From the NCBI RefSeq assembly GCF_002352765.1, contig NZ_KZ293963.1, forward strand, positions 3,188,559 to 3,252,558: a stretch of 64,000 bases of DNA. Reading direction: 5' to 3'. The translations under genes were made by a program, and so were the position numbers. The stretch comes from Alteribacter populi (GTDB lineage Bacteria > Bacillota > Bacilli > Bacillales > Salisediminibacteriaceae). The first letter of the stretch is position 1, and each line of letters opens with the position of its first letter. Below are positions 23,902 through 32,671 of this stretch, in pieces. The notes below the pieces were generated by a model, which was not told where the DNA came from, searched no databases, and worked only from the letters and a program-made list of their open reading frames with translations.

Positions 23902-24999
23902 TTATTGAAAGTGAGCTACTTCCTTAAGGTGTTTATTGCTCAATTTTAGATAGAAAGTTGCTTGGATAAAATCTTCTTTTTCAATATAGGTTTCTGCTAG
24001 TTTTTCCGCATAAAAGTGAATTTGCTCACGATCTCCAATGCGTTGGAAGAAAGGAATCGCCTTATTTTTTAAGAAATCTTCTAGTAAATGAGCGTTCGTT
24101 GTAGAGTGCTGCAAGTAAAAATAGGTGATATGGTAAGTATAGGGGTCATCTTCATGACCCTTTGTTAGTTCGTACCCTATTTCTAACCATTCGGCCATTT
24201 CAGCCGTTCGATTCGTTTTATTTAATTCCTGAAGAATGGAGTAGACTGTCACAGTTTTTCCTCGTCCAGTCTTGTGTTCGAACCCTTCTTTATAAAACGA
24301 AATGGCCGTATCATGATCGCCGGATTTTGCATAAAATTCGCCGAGGTTTGTAAGCACTCTGCCAATTAACTCAACATTATCAATGTCTTTTGCCATTTGC
24401 ATGCTTAATAACAAGTAATTTTCCGCTTTTTCGAAATCATTTACCCGTTTATGTGCTAATGCCATTAAGATATAGCAGTCGGTCATTCGTTCAAAGAAGT
24501 TCAATTCACTATATAGCGGGATTGCTTTTTGTGCGTAATTAATGCTTTGGTTCACTTCATGAACTTTAATTGCTACTAGCGAAAGTTGAAAGTAGAGATC
24601 AGCTTCTTCCATTTTTGATAAATCCGTGCTTGTCCGTAACAGAAATGCACGGTGATAACTTTTTTGAGCTTCTTGAAAATCTAGCTTTAAAAAAGCTAGC
24701 AAAGCTGAGAATTTATGAAAATAGTATAAGATTAATGGTTTTTTTTCATCATAAATAATCTTGCTTAAATTATCTAAAATAATTTCAGCATTGTCAATTT
24801 TTCGGTGGAGCAAGTGATGTCGTGCTGTCAATAAACTGTGTAAAATAAACAATTCTGTATTAGAATTCTTCTTCATTGCATTATTTACAAGCGTATAAAA
24901 ATGCTCTGCCTTTTCTTTGTCACGGTATAAAATTGCACCTTTCCACTGACGCAAAAGCTGACGAATTTCTTGGTGATGATGAAGGTTCAGTCTTTGCAT
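23902..24999 (-). CDS. rap: Rap-family tetratricopeptide regulator
   Basis: A 365-residue cytoplasmic protein with no membrane segment. Residues about 1-70 form the N-terminal helical bundle (EIRQLLRQWKGAILYRDKEK, HFYTLVNNAM), and residues about 100-360 are a series of TPR helix pairs (YFQLSLVAIKVHEVNQSINY, RVLTNLGEFYAKSGDHDTAI, FYLKLSNKHLKE). This is the Rap/RNPP architecture and size. Raps dephosphorylate Spo0F or block regulators such as ComA or DegU, and are inhibited by Phr peptides. ATG 24999 follows GTAGGAGG. The phr gene begins 42 bp downstream. The target cannot be read from sequence. Confidence 0.88.
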   Translation of the reverse strand: MQRLNLHHHQEIRQLLRQWKGAILYRDKEKAEHFYTLVNNAMKKNSNTELFILHSLLTARHHLLHRKIDNAEIILDNLSKIIYDEKKPLILYYFHKFSALLAFLKLDFQEAQKSYHRAFLLRTSTDLSKMEEADLYFQLSLVAIKVHEVNQSINYAQKAIPLYSELNFFERMTDCYILMALAHKRVNDFEKAENYLLLSMQMAKDIDNVELIGRVLTNLGEFYAKSGDHDTAISFYKEGFEHKTGRGKTVTVYSILQELNKTNRTAEMAEWLEIGYELTKGHEDDPYTYHITYFYLQHSTTNAHLLEDFLKNKAIPFFQRIGDREQIHFYAEKLAETYIEKEDFIQATFYLKLSNKHLKEVAHFQ

Positions 25000-25026
25000 A
25001 GGAATGCCTCCTACATAAATCCTTTC

Positions 25027-25151
25027 ATTTAAAGAGGATGTTTAAAAACTCCGCTAAAATAGCTGGCGTACTAAAGGAGCTTCTGCTCTTTTTAAGAAGA
25101 TAAGATAGTATATGTGGTCAAGTGCAAGGCGCCATTTAGCGGGCGCCTTGC
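25027..25151. repeat. R4 dispersed repeat with GC-rich hairpin
   Basis: AAGAGGATGTTTAAAAACTC, then AAAATAGCTGGCGTAC, as in the R4 copies at 15129 and 34910. It ends in a strong hairpin, GCAAGGCGCC (25124-25133) with GGCGCCTTGC (25142-25151), followed by TTTTC, which can terminate transcription. Its last part resembles the GCGCCTTGCGCTTTTG tail of an R2 copy near 39855. Confidence 0.75.
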
Positions 25152-25211
25152 GATTTTCTTAACTTATTTATAAAGTATATCATAGTAATTAGAAAGAATT
25201 GTTGGGTCCGG

Positions 25212-25433
25212 TTAGTCTTTGAGGATGTTTCGTACATTCTCAGCTTCTTCGGCCATTTCGAGGTACAAGTCCTCTTCCTGCTTATTGACTTCGGCCATTT
25301 CACGTAAGATGTCAGCTCTGTCTTTTAAAGCTAAATCAAGAACCGCCATTTCCTTTGGTGTTACGTCTTTTAAATCATAAACCGGGTCATCAGGTTTAAT
25401 CTTTTGATCCGTTTCTTTAATCGATTTTCGCAC
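25212..25433 (-). CDS. small highly charged cytoplasmic protein
   Basis: A 73-residue, strongly charged helical protein (LKDRADILREMAEVNKQEED). GTG 25433 lies 8 bases after AAGGAG. Likely a short coiled coil. No family recognised. It is flanked by an R4 repeat and an upstream lipoprotein gene on the same strand. Confidence 0.6.
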   Translation of the reverse strand: MRKSIKETDQKIKPDDPVYDLKDVTPKEMAVLDLALKDRADILREMAEVNKQEEDLYLEMAEEAENVRNILKD

Positions 25434-25496
25434 GGGAAAAACTCCTTACAAAACAAGTGTCTTCATATTATGTCATACTTAGATTCAATAAAGAAA

Positions 25497-25539
25497 GAGG
25501 GTATTTCAAAAGGTTTTTTTCGACCTATGAAATACCCTC
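25497..25539 (-). terminator. terminator after the YusW-like lipoprotein gene
   Basis: GAGGGTATTTCA pairs with TGAAATACCCTC. On the minus strand it is followed by TTTCTTT. Confidence 0.75.
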
Positions 25540-25544
25540 ATCCC

Positions 25545-26048
25545 TTATTCGTCTTCTACTTCAGCTTCTGTATCGTCAAAATACTCGACTTCGATTTCAA
25601 ACTCAAGGTAATCTTCCTCGAGGTCAAAAGCTTCAATAGTCGCATCGATAACTTCCTCATGATTCATGTCGCTTGTAATTTCGAGAGACGTAAGAGGACT
25701 TTCAAGTTCTTCTAATGCTTCCTGTCCTTCCATCGAAATCGTTTCTCCTTGTCTAGTGTCGTCAATTTCAGCTTCTGGGTTGCCGTTATTATACTCATAT
25801 TCAACCTCATAATCCCCGTGGTTGTACTCGACATCCAATTCAAAATCCTTAAAGGTCAGTTCTTGATACCAATTTCCAGCACCTTCTTCAGCCATGTCGT
25901 CTTCAGTAGTGTCATCATCCTCTTGGTTTATATCTCCTGTGTCTGGATCATCTATTGTTCCAAGGTCGTCGTTATCTTCAGCTGTGCCACATCCAACTAT
26001 GATGAAGGCAAGACAGGCAGCTGTGAAGGCTAATCCGAATTGTTTCAT
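25545..26048 (-). CDS. YusW-like lipoprotein
   Basis: A 167-residue lipoprotein with a signal peptide ending in IIVGC (Cys 20), a very acidic Asp/Glu linker to about residue 58, and then a domain with two beta-rich segments (FKDFELDVEYNHGDYEVEYE and ALEELESPLTSLEITSDMNH). This matches the YusW-like family of Bacillus lipoproteins, whose function is unknown. The ATG at 26048 follows AGGAGGATGAC. Its acidity fits an exposed protein in a salt- or alkali-tolerant host. Confidence 0.75.
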   Translation of the reverse strand: MKQFGLAFTAACLAFIIVGCGTAEDNDDLGTIDDPDTGDINQEDDDTTEDDMAEEGAGNWYQELTFKDFELDVEYNHGDYEVEYEYNNGNPEAEIDDTRQGETISMEGQEALEELESPLTSLEITSDMNHEEVIDATIEAFDLEEDYLEFEIEVEYFDDTEAEVEDE

Positions 26049-26298
26049 GTTGTCATCCTCCTATTATTATGATGGTGGGATGGAGCCTTTAATAGGGTTC
26101 CCTGTAAAGATGTAAAGTAAACTTTGAGAGCGATTTCTAGAAAAATGGAATCGATTTCACTTCGGAATGTAGCTTATTTTAAATTTCGGAATATTAGTAA
26201 GCTAAATAAATTTGGAGTGAATAAGCTGTGAAACTATTGATTATTTGAGATAAAAATGATTAAATGAGGATGTATGTTTATTAGGGGGCTAAGTAATT

Positions 26299-26757
26299 AT
26301 GAAGCATGAAATGAATCAAATGGTCGGTTATCATATTAATTTGGTTTCTCATTTTATGCAGAATCAATATAACCGAAACCTTTCGGATCTGGGATTAACG
26401 ATGGCTCAGGCAAAAGTTCTTTATCTACTATTTAATGATGGCAGTCAATCGCAGTCTGAACTACAAAAGCGTTTATTCATCAAAGGATCAACGATGAACG
26501 GCATCATTGAATCGATGCAGAAGCGGGAGTTAATTTCAAAATCCGATAGTTTGGAAGATCGCCGTACCAAGATTATTGCCTTAACTGAGAAAGGCAGATT
26601 ATTAGAAGAAAAGCTTTGGCATGAAATGAGCCAACTAGATCAAGAGCTTGTAACTGGCTTTTCTAAAGAAGAGCAGGAAGTCCTCATCTCCTGGTTAAAA
26701 AGAATGCAGAATAACATTCATGTTGAAAAAGAAAATTCAAAAGGGGAGGGGGAATAG
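26299..26757 (+). CDS. MarR-family transcriptional regulator
   Basis: A 152-residue winged-helix dimeric regulator. LGLTMAQAKVLYLLFNDGSQ is the first helix pair, followed by the recognition helix KGSTMNGIIESMQKRELISK and the wing SDSLEDRRTKIIALTEKG. Its stop lies 5 bp before the MATE transporter start, so it most likely controls that efflux pump in response to a drug or metabolite. Start ATG 26299 follows GGGGGCTAAG. Confidence 0.9.
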   Translation: MKHEMNQMVGYHINLVSHFMQNQYNRNLSDLGLTMAQAKVLYLLFNDGSQSQSELQKRLFIKGSTMNGIIESMQKRELISKSDSLEDRRTKIIALTEKGRLLEEKLWHEMSQLDQELVTGFSKEEQEVLISWLKRMQNNIHVEKENSKGEGE

Positions 26758-26762
26758 ACAGA

Positions 26763-28160
26763 ATGGAACAGAAAGAACAAAGTCAAAGATTAGGCACAGA
26801 ACCTATTCCAAAACTACTTAAAAACCTCTCCATTCCAGCTATGATTGGAATGTTTGTCATGGCTTTCTATAACGTGGTCGATACCATTTTCATTTCATGG
26901 TTTGTGGGAATTTCAGGCGTTGCAGGCGTGACGATTGCTTTTCCAGTGATGTTGATCATCATGGCTGTGGCTGCTGCTGTTGGTATTGGCGGCGCCTCTG
27001 TTATTTCCCGTAGGCTAGGGGAAAATAGAGGCGGTGAGGCAAACCAAGTATTCGGAAACATTTTAACGATGATCATAATTTTCAGTGTGTTTGCATTTAT
27101 TGGTGCTTTTACATTTTTAGAGCCGTTACTTGGCTTGTTTGGTGCAACACCAGAAACGATGGGGTACGCCATCGATTATATGTTCCCAATCATGCTTGGG
27201 ACGATCTTTTTCTCGTTCGCTTTTACAACGAACAGTATTATCCGATCTGAAGGGAATGCTCGTTTTGCAATGATGACGATGATTATCCCGTCAGTATTAA
27301 ATATTGCGCTTGATCCCGTGTTTATTGTATTGTTAGATATGGGCGTACAAGGCGCAGCTGTGGCAACGGTGATCTCACAAGCGTCTGTTTCTATTGTTGT
27401 CATTCGCTACTTCATGAAGGGGAAAAGTACATTGTCGCCTCGTCTTGCTGATTTTCGTCCTGTTTATACAGTGATAAAGGAAGTCGTCGTCATAGGGATG
27501 CCTGCGTTTGTAAGGCAAGTTGCGGGAAGTGTCATGATGGTGGCGATTAATGCTATGCTTCTCCGGTTTGGAGGGGACTTTCATGTTGGCGTCTTTGGTA
27601 TTGTCCAACGAGTTGCGATGTTTACCCTCATGCCAATGATGGGAATTCTTCAAGGAATGCAGCCGATCATCGGTTATAATTATGGAGCGAAGCAATTTGG
27701 TAGATTAAAAGATACTGTTTGGCTTGGTTTGAAAGTGGTAACCGCATTTTCTGCCCTCGTTTTCATTATTGTGATGTTTTTTCCACATTGGTTTATGCGC
27801 ATATTTACAGCCGATCCGGAAACGATTGCCGCTGGAGCAGAGGGAATGCGAATTATGTTTGCCGCAGCACTGTTAATTGGTGCACAAGTTGTCAGTGGCG
27901 GAATTTATCAAGCGCTAGGTAAAGCAAAACCAGCACTGTTGTTATCGATGGCAAGGCAAGTATTATTTCTAATCCCACTTGTCCTCATTTTGCCGCATTA
28001 CTTCGGGGTCATGGGTGTATGGTTAGCGTTTCCGCTTGCCGATGTATTAGCATTTGCGTTATCAGCAATCCTCCTTTACCGAGATCGAAAATTGTTCCTC
28101 GTTAAAACGGAAAGTGATCTAATATATCAAGAACCAAAAAAGCAAGCAGCGTCTTCATAA
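26763..28160 (+). CDS. MATE-family multidrug efflux transporter
   Basis: A 465-residue membrane protein with 12 predicted helices in two halves. Family signatures are VVDTIFISWFVGISGVAGV in helix 1, GIGGASVISRRLGENRGGEA, LDPVFIVLLDMGVQGAAVAT and GMQPIIGYNYGAKQFGRLKD. MATE pumps export cationic drugs in exchange for sodium or protons. ATG 26763 is preceded by GGGGAGGGGG. Operon partner of the upstream MarR gene, ending at a good terminator. Confidence 0.92.
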   Translation: MEQKEQSQRLGTEPIPKLLKNLSIPAMIGMFVMAFYNVVDTIFISWFVGISGVAGVTIAFPVMLIIMAVAAAVGIGGASVISRRLGENRGGEANQVFGNILTMIIIFSVFAFIGAFTFLEPLLGLFGATPETMGYAIDYMFPIMLGTIFFSFAFTTNSIIRSEGNARFAMMTMIIPSVLNIALDPVFIVLLDMGVQGAAVATVISQASVSIVVIRYFMKGKSTLSPRLADFRPVYTVIKEVVVIGMPAFVRQVAGSVMMVAINAMLLRFGGDFHVGVFGIVQRVAMFTLMPMMGILQGMQPIIGYNYGAKQFGRLKDTVWLGLKVVTAFSALVFIIVMFFPHWFMRIFTADPETIAAGAEGMRIMFAAALLIGAQVVSGGIYQALGKAKPALLLSMARQVLFLIPLVLILPHYFGVMGVWLAFPLADVLAFALSAILLYRDRKLFLVKTESDLIYQEPKKQAASS

Positions 28161-28200
28161 AAAACTGCTCTGAGAGTGAAAGATTCTCAGGGCAGTTTTT
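28161..28200 (+). terminator. rho-independent terminator
   Basis: ACTGCTCTGAGA pairs with TCTCAGGGCAGT, followed by eight T. Ends the marR-MATE operon. Confidence 0.88.
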
Positions 28201-28204
28201 TTAA

Positions 28205-29382
28205 TATATAAGTTGAACTAAAGATTTTCTGTAACTTCATTAGATTCCATTCTGACACACAAGCGATCTACGATTTTCATTGGATCCTCCAGGATCCTTT
28301 GCATGAAACGATGGACGTTCTGGCGGACTTCTTTAACGCTGCTGTAAAACACGTTATTAACGACATCAGCTTTCAGCCATTTCCATAACCCTTCAACGAT
28401 GTTGAATTGTGGACTGTATGGCGGAAGGAAGACAAATTCTAATCTGCCGTTAAGATCTTTCAAATAGGGTTTAAGCAGTTTCGCATGGTGAATCCTTACA
28501 TTGTCCAGAATCATGACCATTTTTCCAACCGGGTATGCTGCCATCACTTTTTTTAGGAATGCGAGAAATTCCACCACCGTATATTGTATGTGCTCCTGCC
28601 AGACGATAGCGCCAGTAACGTAGTCTATCGTAGCTAATAGCTTGACACCACGGTGTTTTCCCGTTGTCCGAATGATGCGTTGTTTCCCTTTTTCGAACCA
28701 AGTGTACTGGAGCGCTTGGTAATCGCGAATCATGCTTTCGTCTTCAAACAAAATGTGATCAATTTCGCCAGCTTCCCATTTTTTTTACCCCAGGGAAGGT
28801 GTTTTCGACAAATTCTTTTTGTTTCTCTTCATCAGCCTATGCAAGAGTATAGGTTGGCTTGGTATAACTCAGATCCATTCGCTCCAGCATTTTGGAGACT
28901 CCTCGAAGTGAATACGTTTTACCAAATTCCTGTTTGATGTAGGCTGCGATGATTTCCAGTGTCCAATTAAACTTGGTTGGAAAACCAACCTCGTGAGGAA
29001 GCGAGTGTATAATCGTTTGTTTTAATTGCTCTCGTTGTTCCTTCGATAAGCGTGGTGGCTTTCCGGAGGAAACGCCCATGGTCAGCCCATTGAGTCCGTG
29101 ATCTTTATAACATTTAATGTATGTGCGAATGGTTTTTTCAGAGCAGTTTGTTATCTCGGTAATTTCACTAACAGGATAACCCTTCATGTAAAGCCGAATG
29201 GTTTGATAACGTTCATACATGCGTCTATCTTGTTCTTCCTTAAGCTTTTCTTCAATTGCTTCTAATTCCGAAGGATTTGATTTCATAACAAATCACCGCC
29301 TTTTGAAGGTGATTAAACGTTCGACGAATAAAGATAAGAATCCTTCATAAATACCAGGTAACTTATAAATTCAACCTATATA
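28205..29382 (-). mobile_element. IS630-family insertion sequence, inactivated
   Basis: About 1.18 kb bounded by inverted ends TATATAAGTTGAA (28205-28217) and TTCAACCTATATA (29370-29382), 12 of 13 matching. TA dinucleotides at the ends fit the TA target preference of IS630/mariner elements. It contains a broken transposase gene and landed next to an R2 repeat. Confidence 0.8.
28218..29286 (-). pseudogene. IS630-type transposase, interrupted
   Basis: The first part (29286 back to 28837, 149 codons) carries the helix-turn-helix region (SEKTIRTYIKCYKDHGLNGL) and ends at an in-frame TAG. After 18 more codons a T8 run at 28779-28786 shifts the frame. The second part (to 28218) holds the DDE catalytic domain: Asp in LFEDES, Asp in MVMILDNVRIHHAK and Glu in NIVEGLWKWLK. 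One nonsense codon plus one frameshift mean that intact transposase is not made unless slippage and readthrough both occur. Confidence 0.85.
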
Positions 29383-29383
29383 G

Positions 29384-29535
29384 TAAAGAAAAGCATAAAA
29401 ATCCACGTTTCGATGTCTAGCTCCAGCGTCTACGAGCTCGAGGTCATTTTAGCCTGTCAGAAGAAGCCAAAAAGCGGCTTCAATCTGCCATTCGAAAGTG
29501 CTTGTCGCTCGTGACCAAGGCTCTTGCGCTTTTGT
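29384..29535 (+). repeat. R2 dispersed repeat, copy 2
   Basis: AAAGCATAAAAATCCACG, then TGTCTAGCTCCAGCG, then the GAAGAAGCC and TTCGAAAGTGCTTGTC tail shared with 8571. Directly adjoins the IS630 element. The remaining gap to 29731 shows no gene. Confidence 0.8.
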
Positions 29536-29731
29536 TCATAGCTCTGGCTTCTGTAAAACCAAAGCTCCTTCACTCGTTTCTAAAATGCTAATCTACTTGC
29601 CAAAATGCTGAATTTACTAGACACCTATTATTACAATCTTCATGCTAAAAGTTTGAATGAATTGTTACAGGAATGTTACGATCATGAGATGAATAGAGTA
29701 TAATGACCACGCATTTTTAAGGGGGGATTCT

Positions 29732-30151
29732 GTGGAGGTAAATAACCCAGCCGGTTTTTGGATAAGGTTTTTTGCTGGCTTAATAGATGGTATTATCTTG
29801 GGAATTGGAGTATTGATTCTCGGGGCAGTATTAGGCTTCGGGGGTGATGGGATTGCCTCGGACGTTCTTTCGACAATTATTAATTGGAGTTACCTCGTCA
29901 TTGTGCCGGTTCTTTGGTATGGCTATACAATAGGGAAAAAAGCCGTTGGTGTGCGGGTCGTAAAGAATGATAGCTCGGATGTTACATGGGGAACGATGAT
30001 CCTTCGCGAAGTAGTAGGAGGACTTTTGTATGGGATCTCGTTTGGAATTTTAGCCATTGTCAGTGCGTTTATGGTTGGCCTTCGTAAAGATAAGCGGGCG
30101 ATTCATGATCTGATTGCGGGTACCTATGTTACCTATCATAAACCTGAATAA
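29732..30151 (+). CDS. RDD-family membrane protein
   Basis: A 139-residue protein with three hydrophobic segments. The N-terminus PAGFWIRFFAGLIDGIILGI carries the Arg and Asp positions that define RDD proteins, and GLRKDKRAIHDLIAGTYV near the end is the family's conserved tail. The GTG start at 29732 follows GGGGGGAT. RDD proteins have been linked to ion exchange in some bacteria. Here there is no functional context. Confidence 0.85.
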   Translation: MEVNNPAGFWIRFFAGLIDGIILGIGVLILGAVLGFGGDGIASDVLSTIINWSYLVIVPVLWYGYTIGKKAVGVRVVKNDSSDVTWGTMILREVVGGLLYGISFGILAIVSAFMVGLRKDKRAIHDLIAGTYVTYHKPE

Positions 30152-30158
30152 CGACAAT

Positions 30159-30188
30159 AAAAGAGCACTCGAAAGGGTGCTCTTTTTT
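30159..30188 (+). terminator. rho-independent terminator
   Basis: AAAGAGCACTC, a GAAA loop, GGGTGCTCTTTTTT. Ends the RDD gene. Confidence 0.9.
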
Positions 30189-30207
30189 AAAGAGTTAAGA
30201 AAGTATA

Positions 30208-30640
30208 GAGCGACCGAGCATAGGTCGCATCCTGTAATGGGTGTCAATCCCATCGGGGTAAGTGCTAGCGACTCACCCGTAACGCGTCTTGGAGGGTTGT
30301 GGGTAACCATAATCTTTAAGCGTAGACAGTGGGCCGTAAGCAAAGCGGTTGGAGGGATAGAGCTCCTATATCTTATGACTTGGGAAAGCTGATGATCTTA
30401 TACTCTCAGAAAGCAACATCTCTCCAAACGAAAGGGCGAGTGAGGAGGGTGGTTCCCCGGATTTTATGACCTCTACACGCTGGACATCGTTAGGATATGG
30501 CAACTCGGGAGATCCTGAATGATCTTTCGGATAGAAAGTATGGTGGACAAGCGATACAAAGTGAGAGAACCAAATGTCGTTCAGGAAGTCGGAAAGTGGC
30601 GTCGCGGGCAAACAGTTAATTGAGAAAACAAATGAATTTA
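30208..30640 (+). mobile_element. group II intron, 5' fragment without reverse transcriptase
   Basis: The sequence starts GAGCGACC with a matching GGTCGC a few bases on, then shows stretches typical of bacterial group II intron domain I (AATGGGTGTCAATCCCATC, GGGTTGTGGGTAACCATAAT, GGGCCGTAAGCAAAGCGG) and the later block GGCAACTCGGGAGATCCTG. No reverse transcriptase frame and no domain V/VI follow. It breaks off near 30640. This is a truncated, presumably dead retroelement. It is preceded by an AGAGTTAAGAAAGTATA head that also begins R2/R3 repeats. Boundaries are approximate. Confidence 0.75.
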
Positions 30641-30648
30641 GATATGAG

Positions 30649-30677
30649 AAAGAGCTGCCGATCGGTAGCTCTTTTTA
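30649..30677 (+). terminator. hairpin with T-run
   Basis: AAAGAGCTGCC, loop GATC, GGTAGCTCTTTTT. A good terminator shape, directly after the intron fragment. The gene it once served may be lost. Confidence 0.8.
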
Positions 30678-30783
30678 ATAAAATACACCAAAAGTTGGTA
30701 GAAATTTGCATGGGAATCGATTAGAATGACTAGGTGTACATAAAACAATCACCTAAAAAGATGTGTAAATGGAGTGGATGATG

Positions 30784-32502
30784 ATGAATATACGTAAATA
30801 CTTAAGTGTACTCAGTGTTTTTGCCATCATGATCATGGCTGGCTGTGGTGAGCAGGAAGAAGACGCTGTTAATCAGGATAATGACCCAGTCTCTGAAGAA
30901 GGGGACTTAGGGACAGAAAGTGATTTAGAAGAAGTGAGTAACGAGGAGGGGCTCGATTTAGAACTTCTTGAGTTACAGCCTTTTGCTGAAGAGATTGGCT
31001 TATCGTTAACGTCGCCAGAATATCGGGAGTTTTCAACGGATACAACAGTTTTACTTGAAGGATCTGTTGATGATAGCAGCGGGCTGAATAGCGATGCTTT
31101 ATGGGTATTGATCAATTATACTGAGCCAGGTGAAAAGCCGTTTCGTAACAATTTTAACTATTATGTACCGATTGAAGAAGACGGGTCGTTTAAAAAAGAA
31201 ATTTCCCTTCATTCAGGCGAAGGTGCGTACAGGGTTACGGTGCGAGCACCGAGCAATAAACAAGGAGAAGACAACCGGTTCTATGATGTAGCCCAGATTT
31301 ACCCGACAAATACTAGTGATGAATTAGCTAGAGAAATAGAATATACCGAAGTTGGACTTGATAACGAGCTTGAAATTGTTGAGCCATTAACTGGATACGA
31401 AGAAGCAGAAGGTTCTGTTCCACTTGCCGGTTATTTACCTGATGCAGAAGACGATCATTATGTCATGGTTGAGATTAAAAAAACCGCAAGTGAACGACGT
31501 GATACGGTGATTCCCATTCAAGATGGTTACTTTGAAAGTGAAATACCGCTCCATTTCGGAGGTGGGCTCCATGAGATTATAGTAAAAGTTTATAATCCGG
31601 AAAATGAACGTTATTATGATTCAGCTAATTTCTTTGTTGATAACCGCACGGATAAACAATTCGTTCATATTGAAGAGTATCGTGAATATTTTGAACGAGG
31701 CATTACCCTCACGCATCCTACTCCAGTAGAATCTTTTGATTATAACGGTGATACGTATCGTTTAGCAGGAGAAATAGATCCTGATGCACCGGGAGCTGAC
31801 GAAATCACTCATATGATTGTAAAAACAGAGTATGAGAATGAGGAAGCTACGTACTACCTTCCAGTAGAAGATTATCGTTTTGATGAAGAGATCTGGTTCC
31901 GTTTTGGTGAAGGAGAATACAAAATTACGGTTAATGTACCGGAGCTTGGTCACGAGGGTGGAGGCTTTTTTAGGTTTAATGGCGTGGTTCATTTAACACA
32001 CCATGTTCACGATGTAGAAGATCAACGAAGCTTGCTGCCTTCCCGAGGGATTCAATCAGACCATGTGGACATTCAGAAGTTAGCAGAAGAACTGACCGAT
32101 GGTTTGAGTGATGAACGTGAAAAAGCAAAAGCTGTTTATCAATATGTGGCAGAGAATATTTCGTATGACGTGAAAAAGTTTAGAGAGGATTTATTTGAAC
32201 TAGATGATAGCGCTTTAAAAACACTGGAAGAACAAAAAGGTGTCTGCCAGGATTATGCGTTCCTTGCTGTAGCGCTGTTAAGATCGATTGATATGGAAGC
32301 TCATTACGTAAGTGGCTATGCCGGAGGTCGCCACGCATGGGTTGAAGTGAAAGTCGATGATGACTGGCTAGAGATGGATCCTACATGGGGATCTGGTTAT
32401 GTAGATGGAGAAGAATTTGTGTTTCATTATAATGAAGACTATTTCGATCCAGAGCCTGATTTCTTTGAAGAAACTCACCAGCGTATAGAAGTGATGTATT
32501 AG
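30784..32502 (+). CDS. transglutaminase-like domain lipoprotein
   Basis: A 572-residue lipoprotein. Of four clustered ATG codons, 30784 is best spaced from GGAGTGG. The signal peptide ends at IMAGC, followed by an acidic linker. The middle (residues about 65-420) holds three related beta-sandwich-like repeats, each ending in a stretch such as LHSGEGAYRVTVRAP, LHFGGGLHEIIVKVY and FRFGEGEYKITVNVP. The C-terminal transglutaminase/protease-like core has the triad Cys 488 (GVCQDYAF), His 517 (GRHAWVEV) and Asp 532 (EMDPTWG). It should act on the cell surface, perhaps in wall or matrix protein processing. Substrate unknown. Confidence 0.87.
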   Translation: MNIRKYLSVLSVFAIMIMAGCGEQEEDAVNQDNDPVSEEGDLGTESDLEEVSNEEGLDLELLELQPFAEEIGLSLTSPEYREFSTDTTVLLEGSVDDSSGLNSDALWVLINYTEPGEKPFRNNFNYYVPIEEDGSFKKEISLHSGEGAYRVTVRAPSNKQGEDNRFYDVAQIYPTNTSDELAREIEYTEVGLDNELEIVEPLTGYEEAEGSVPLAGYLPDAEDDHYVMVEIKKTASERRDTVIPIQDGYFESEIPLHFGGGLHEIIVKVYNPENERYYDSANFFVDNRTDKQFVHIEEYREYFERGITLTHPTPVESFDYNGDTYRLAGEIDPDAPGADEITHMIVKTEYENEEATYYLPVEDYRFDEEIWFRFGEGEYKITVNVPELGHEGGGFFRFNGVVHLTHHVHDVEDQRSLLPSRGIQSDHVDIQKLAEELTDGLSDEREKAKAVYQYVAENISYDVKKFREDLFELDDSALKTLEEQKGVCQDYAFLAVALLRSIDMEAHYVSGYAGGRHAWVEVKVDDDWLEMDPTWGSGYVDGEEFVFHYNEDYFDPEPDFFEETHQRIEVMY

Positions 32503-32510
32503 AAAATTTA

Positions 32511-32553
32511 GTAAAAGCCTCTAAGAGCAGATAAACTGTTCTTGGGGGCTTTT
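32511..32553 (+). terminator. rho-independent terminator
   Basis: AAAAGCCTCTAAGAGCAG pairs imperfectly with CTGTTCTTGGGGGCTTTTT around a short loop. Confidence 0.85.
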
Positions 32554-32671
32554 TACTATTTCAAAAAACGAGATTCTAACTTCTCCATGTTTAATATCTA
32601 TTTGTCCCATAGATTGCGAGAATTAAAACTAGTAAAATAGATGTATACAAGGAAAAAGGTGGGATAAACCG

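Noticed and set aside
23860..23960. SigH-like promoter (AAGGAAGT) before phr
   Set aside because: The -35-like element is present inside the end of rap, but no GAAT -10 lies at proper spacing. Only a TATAAT near 23883 is mentioned.
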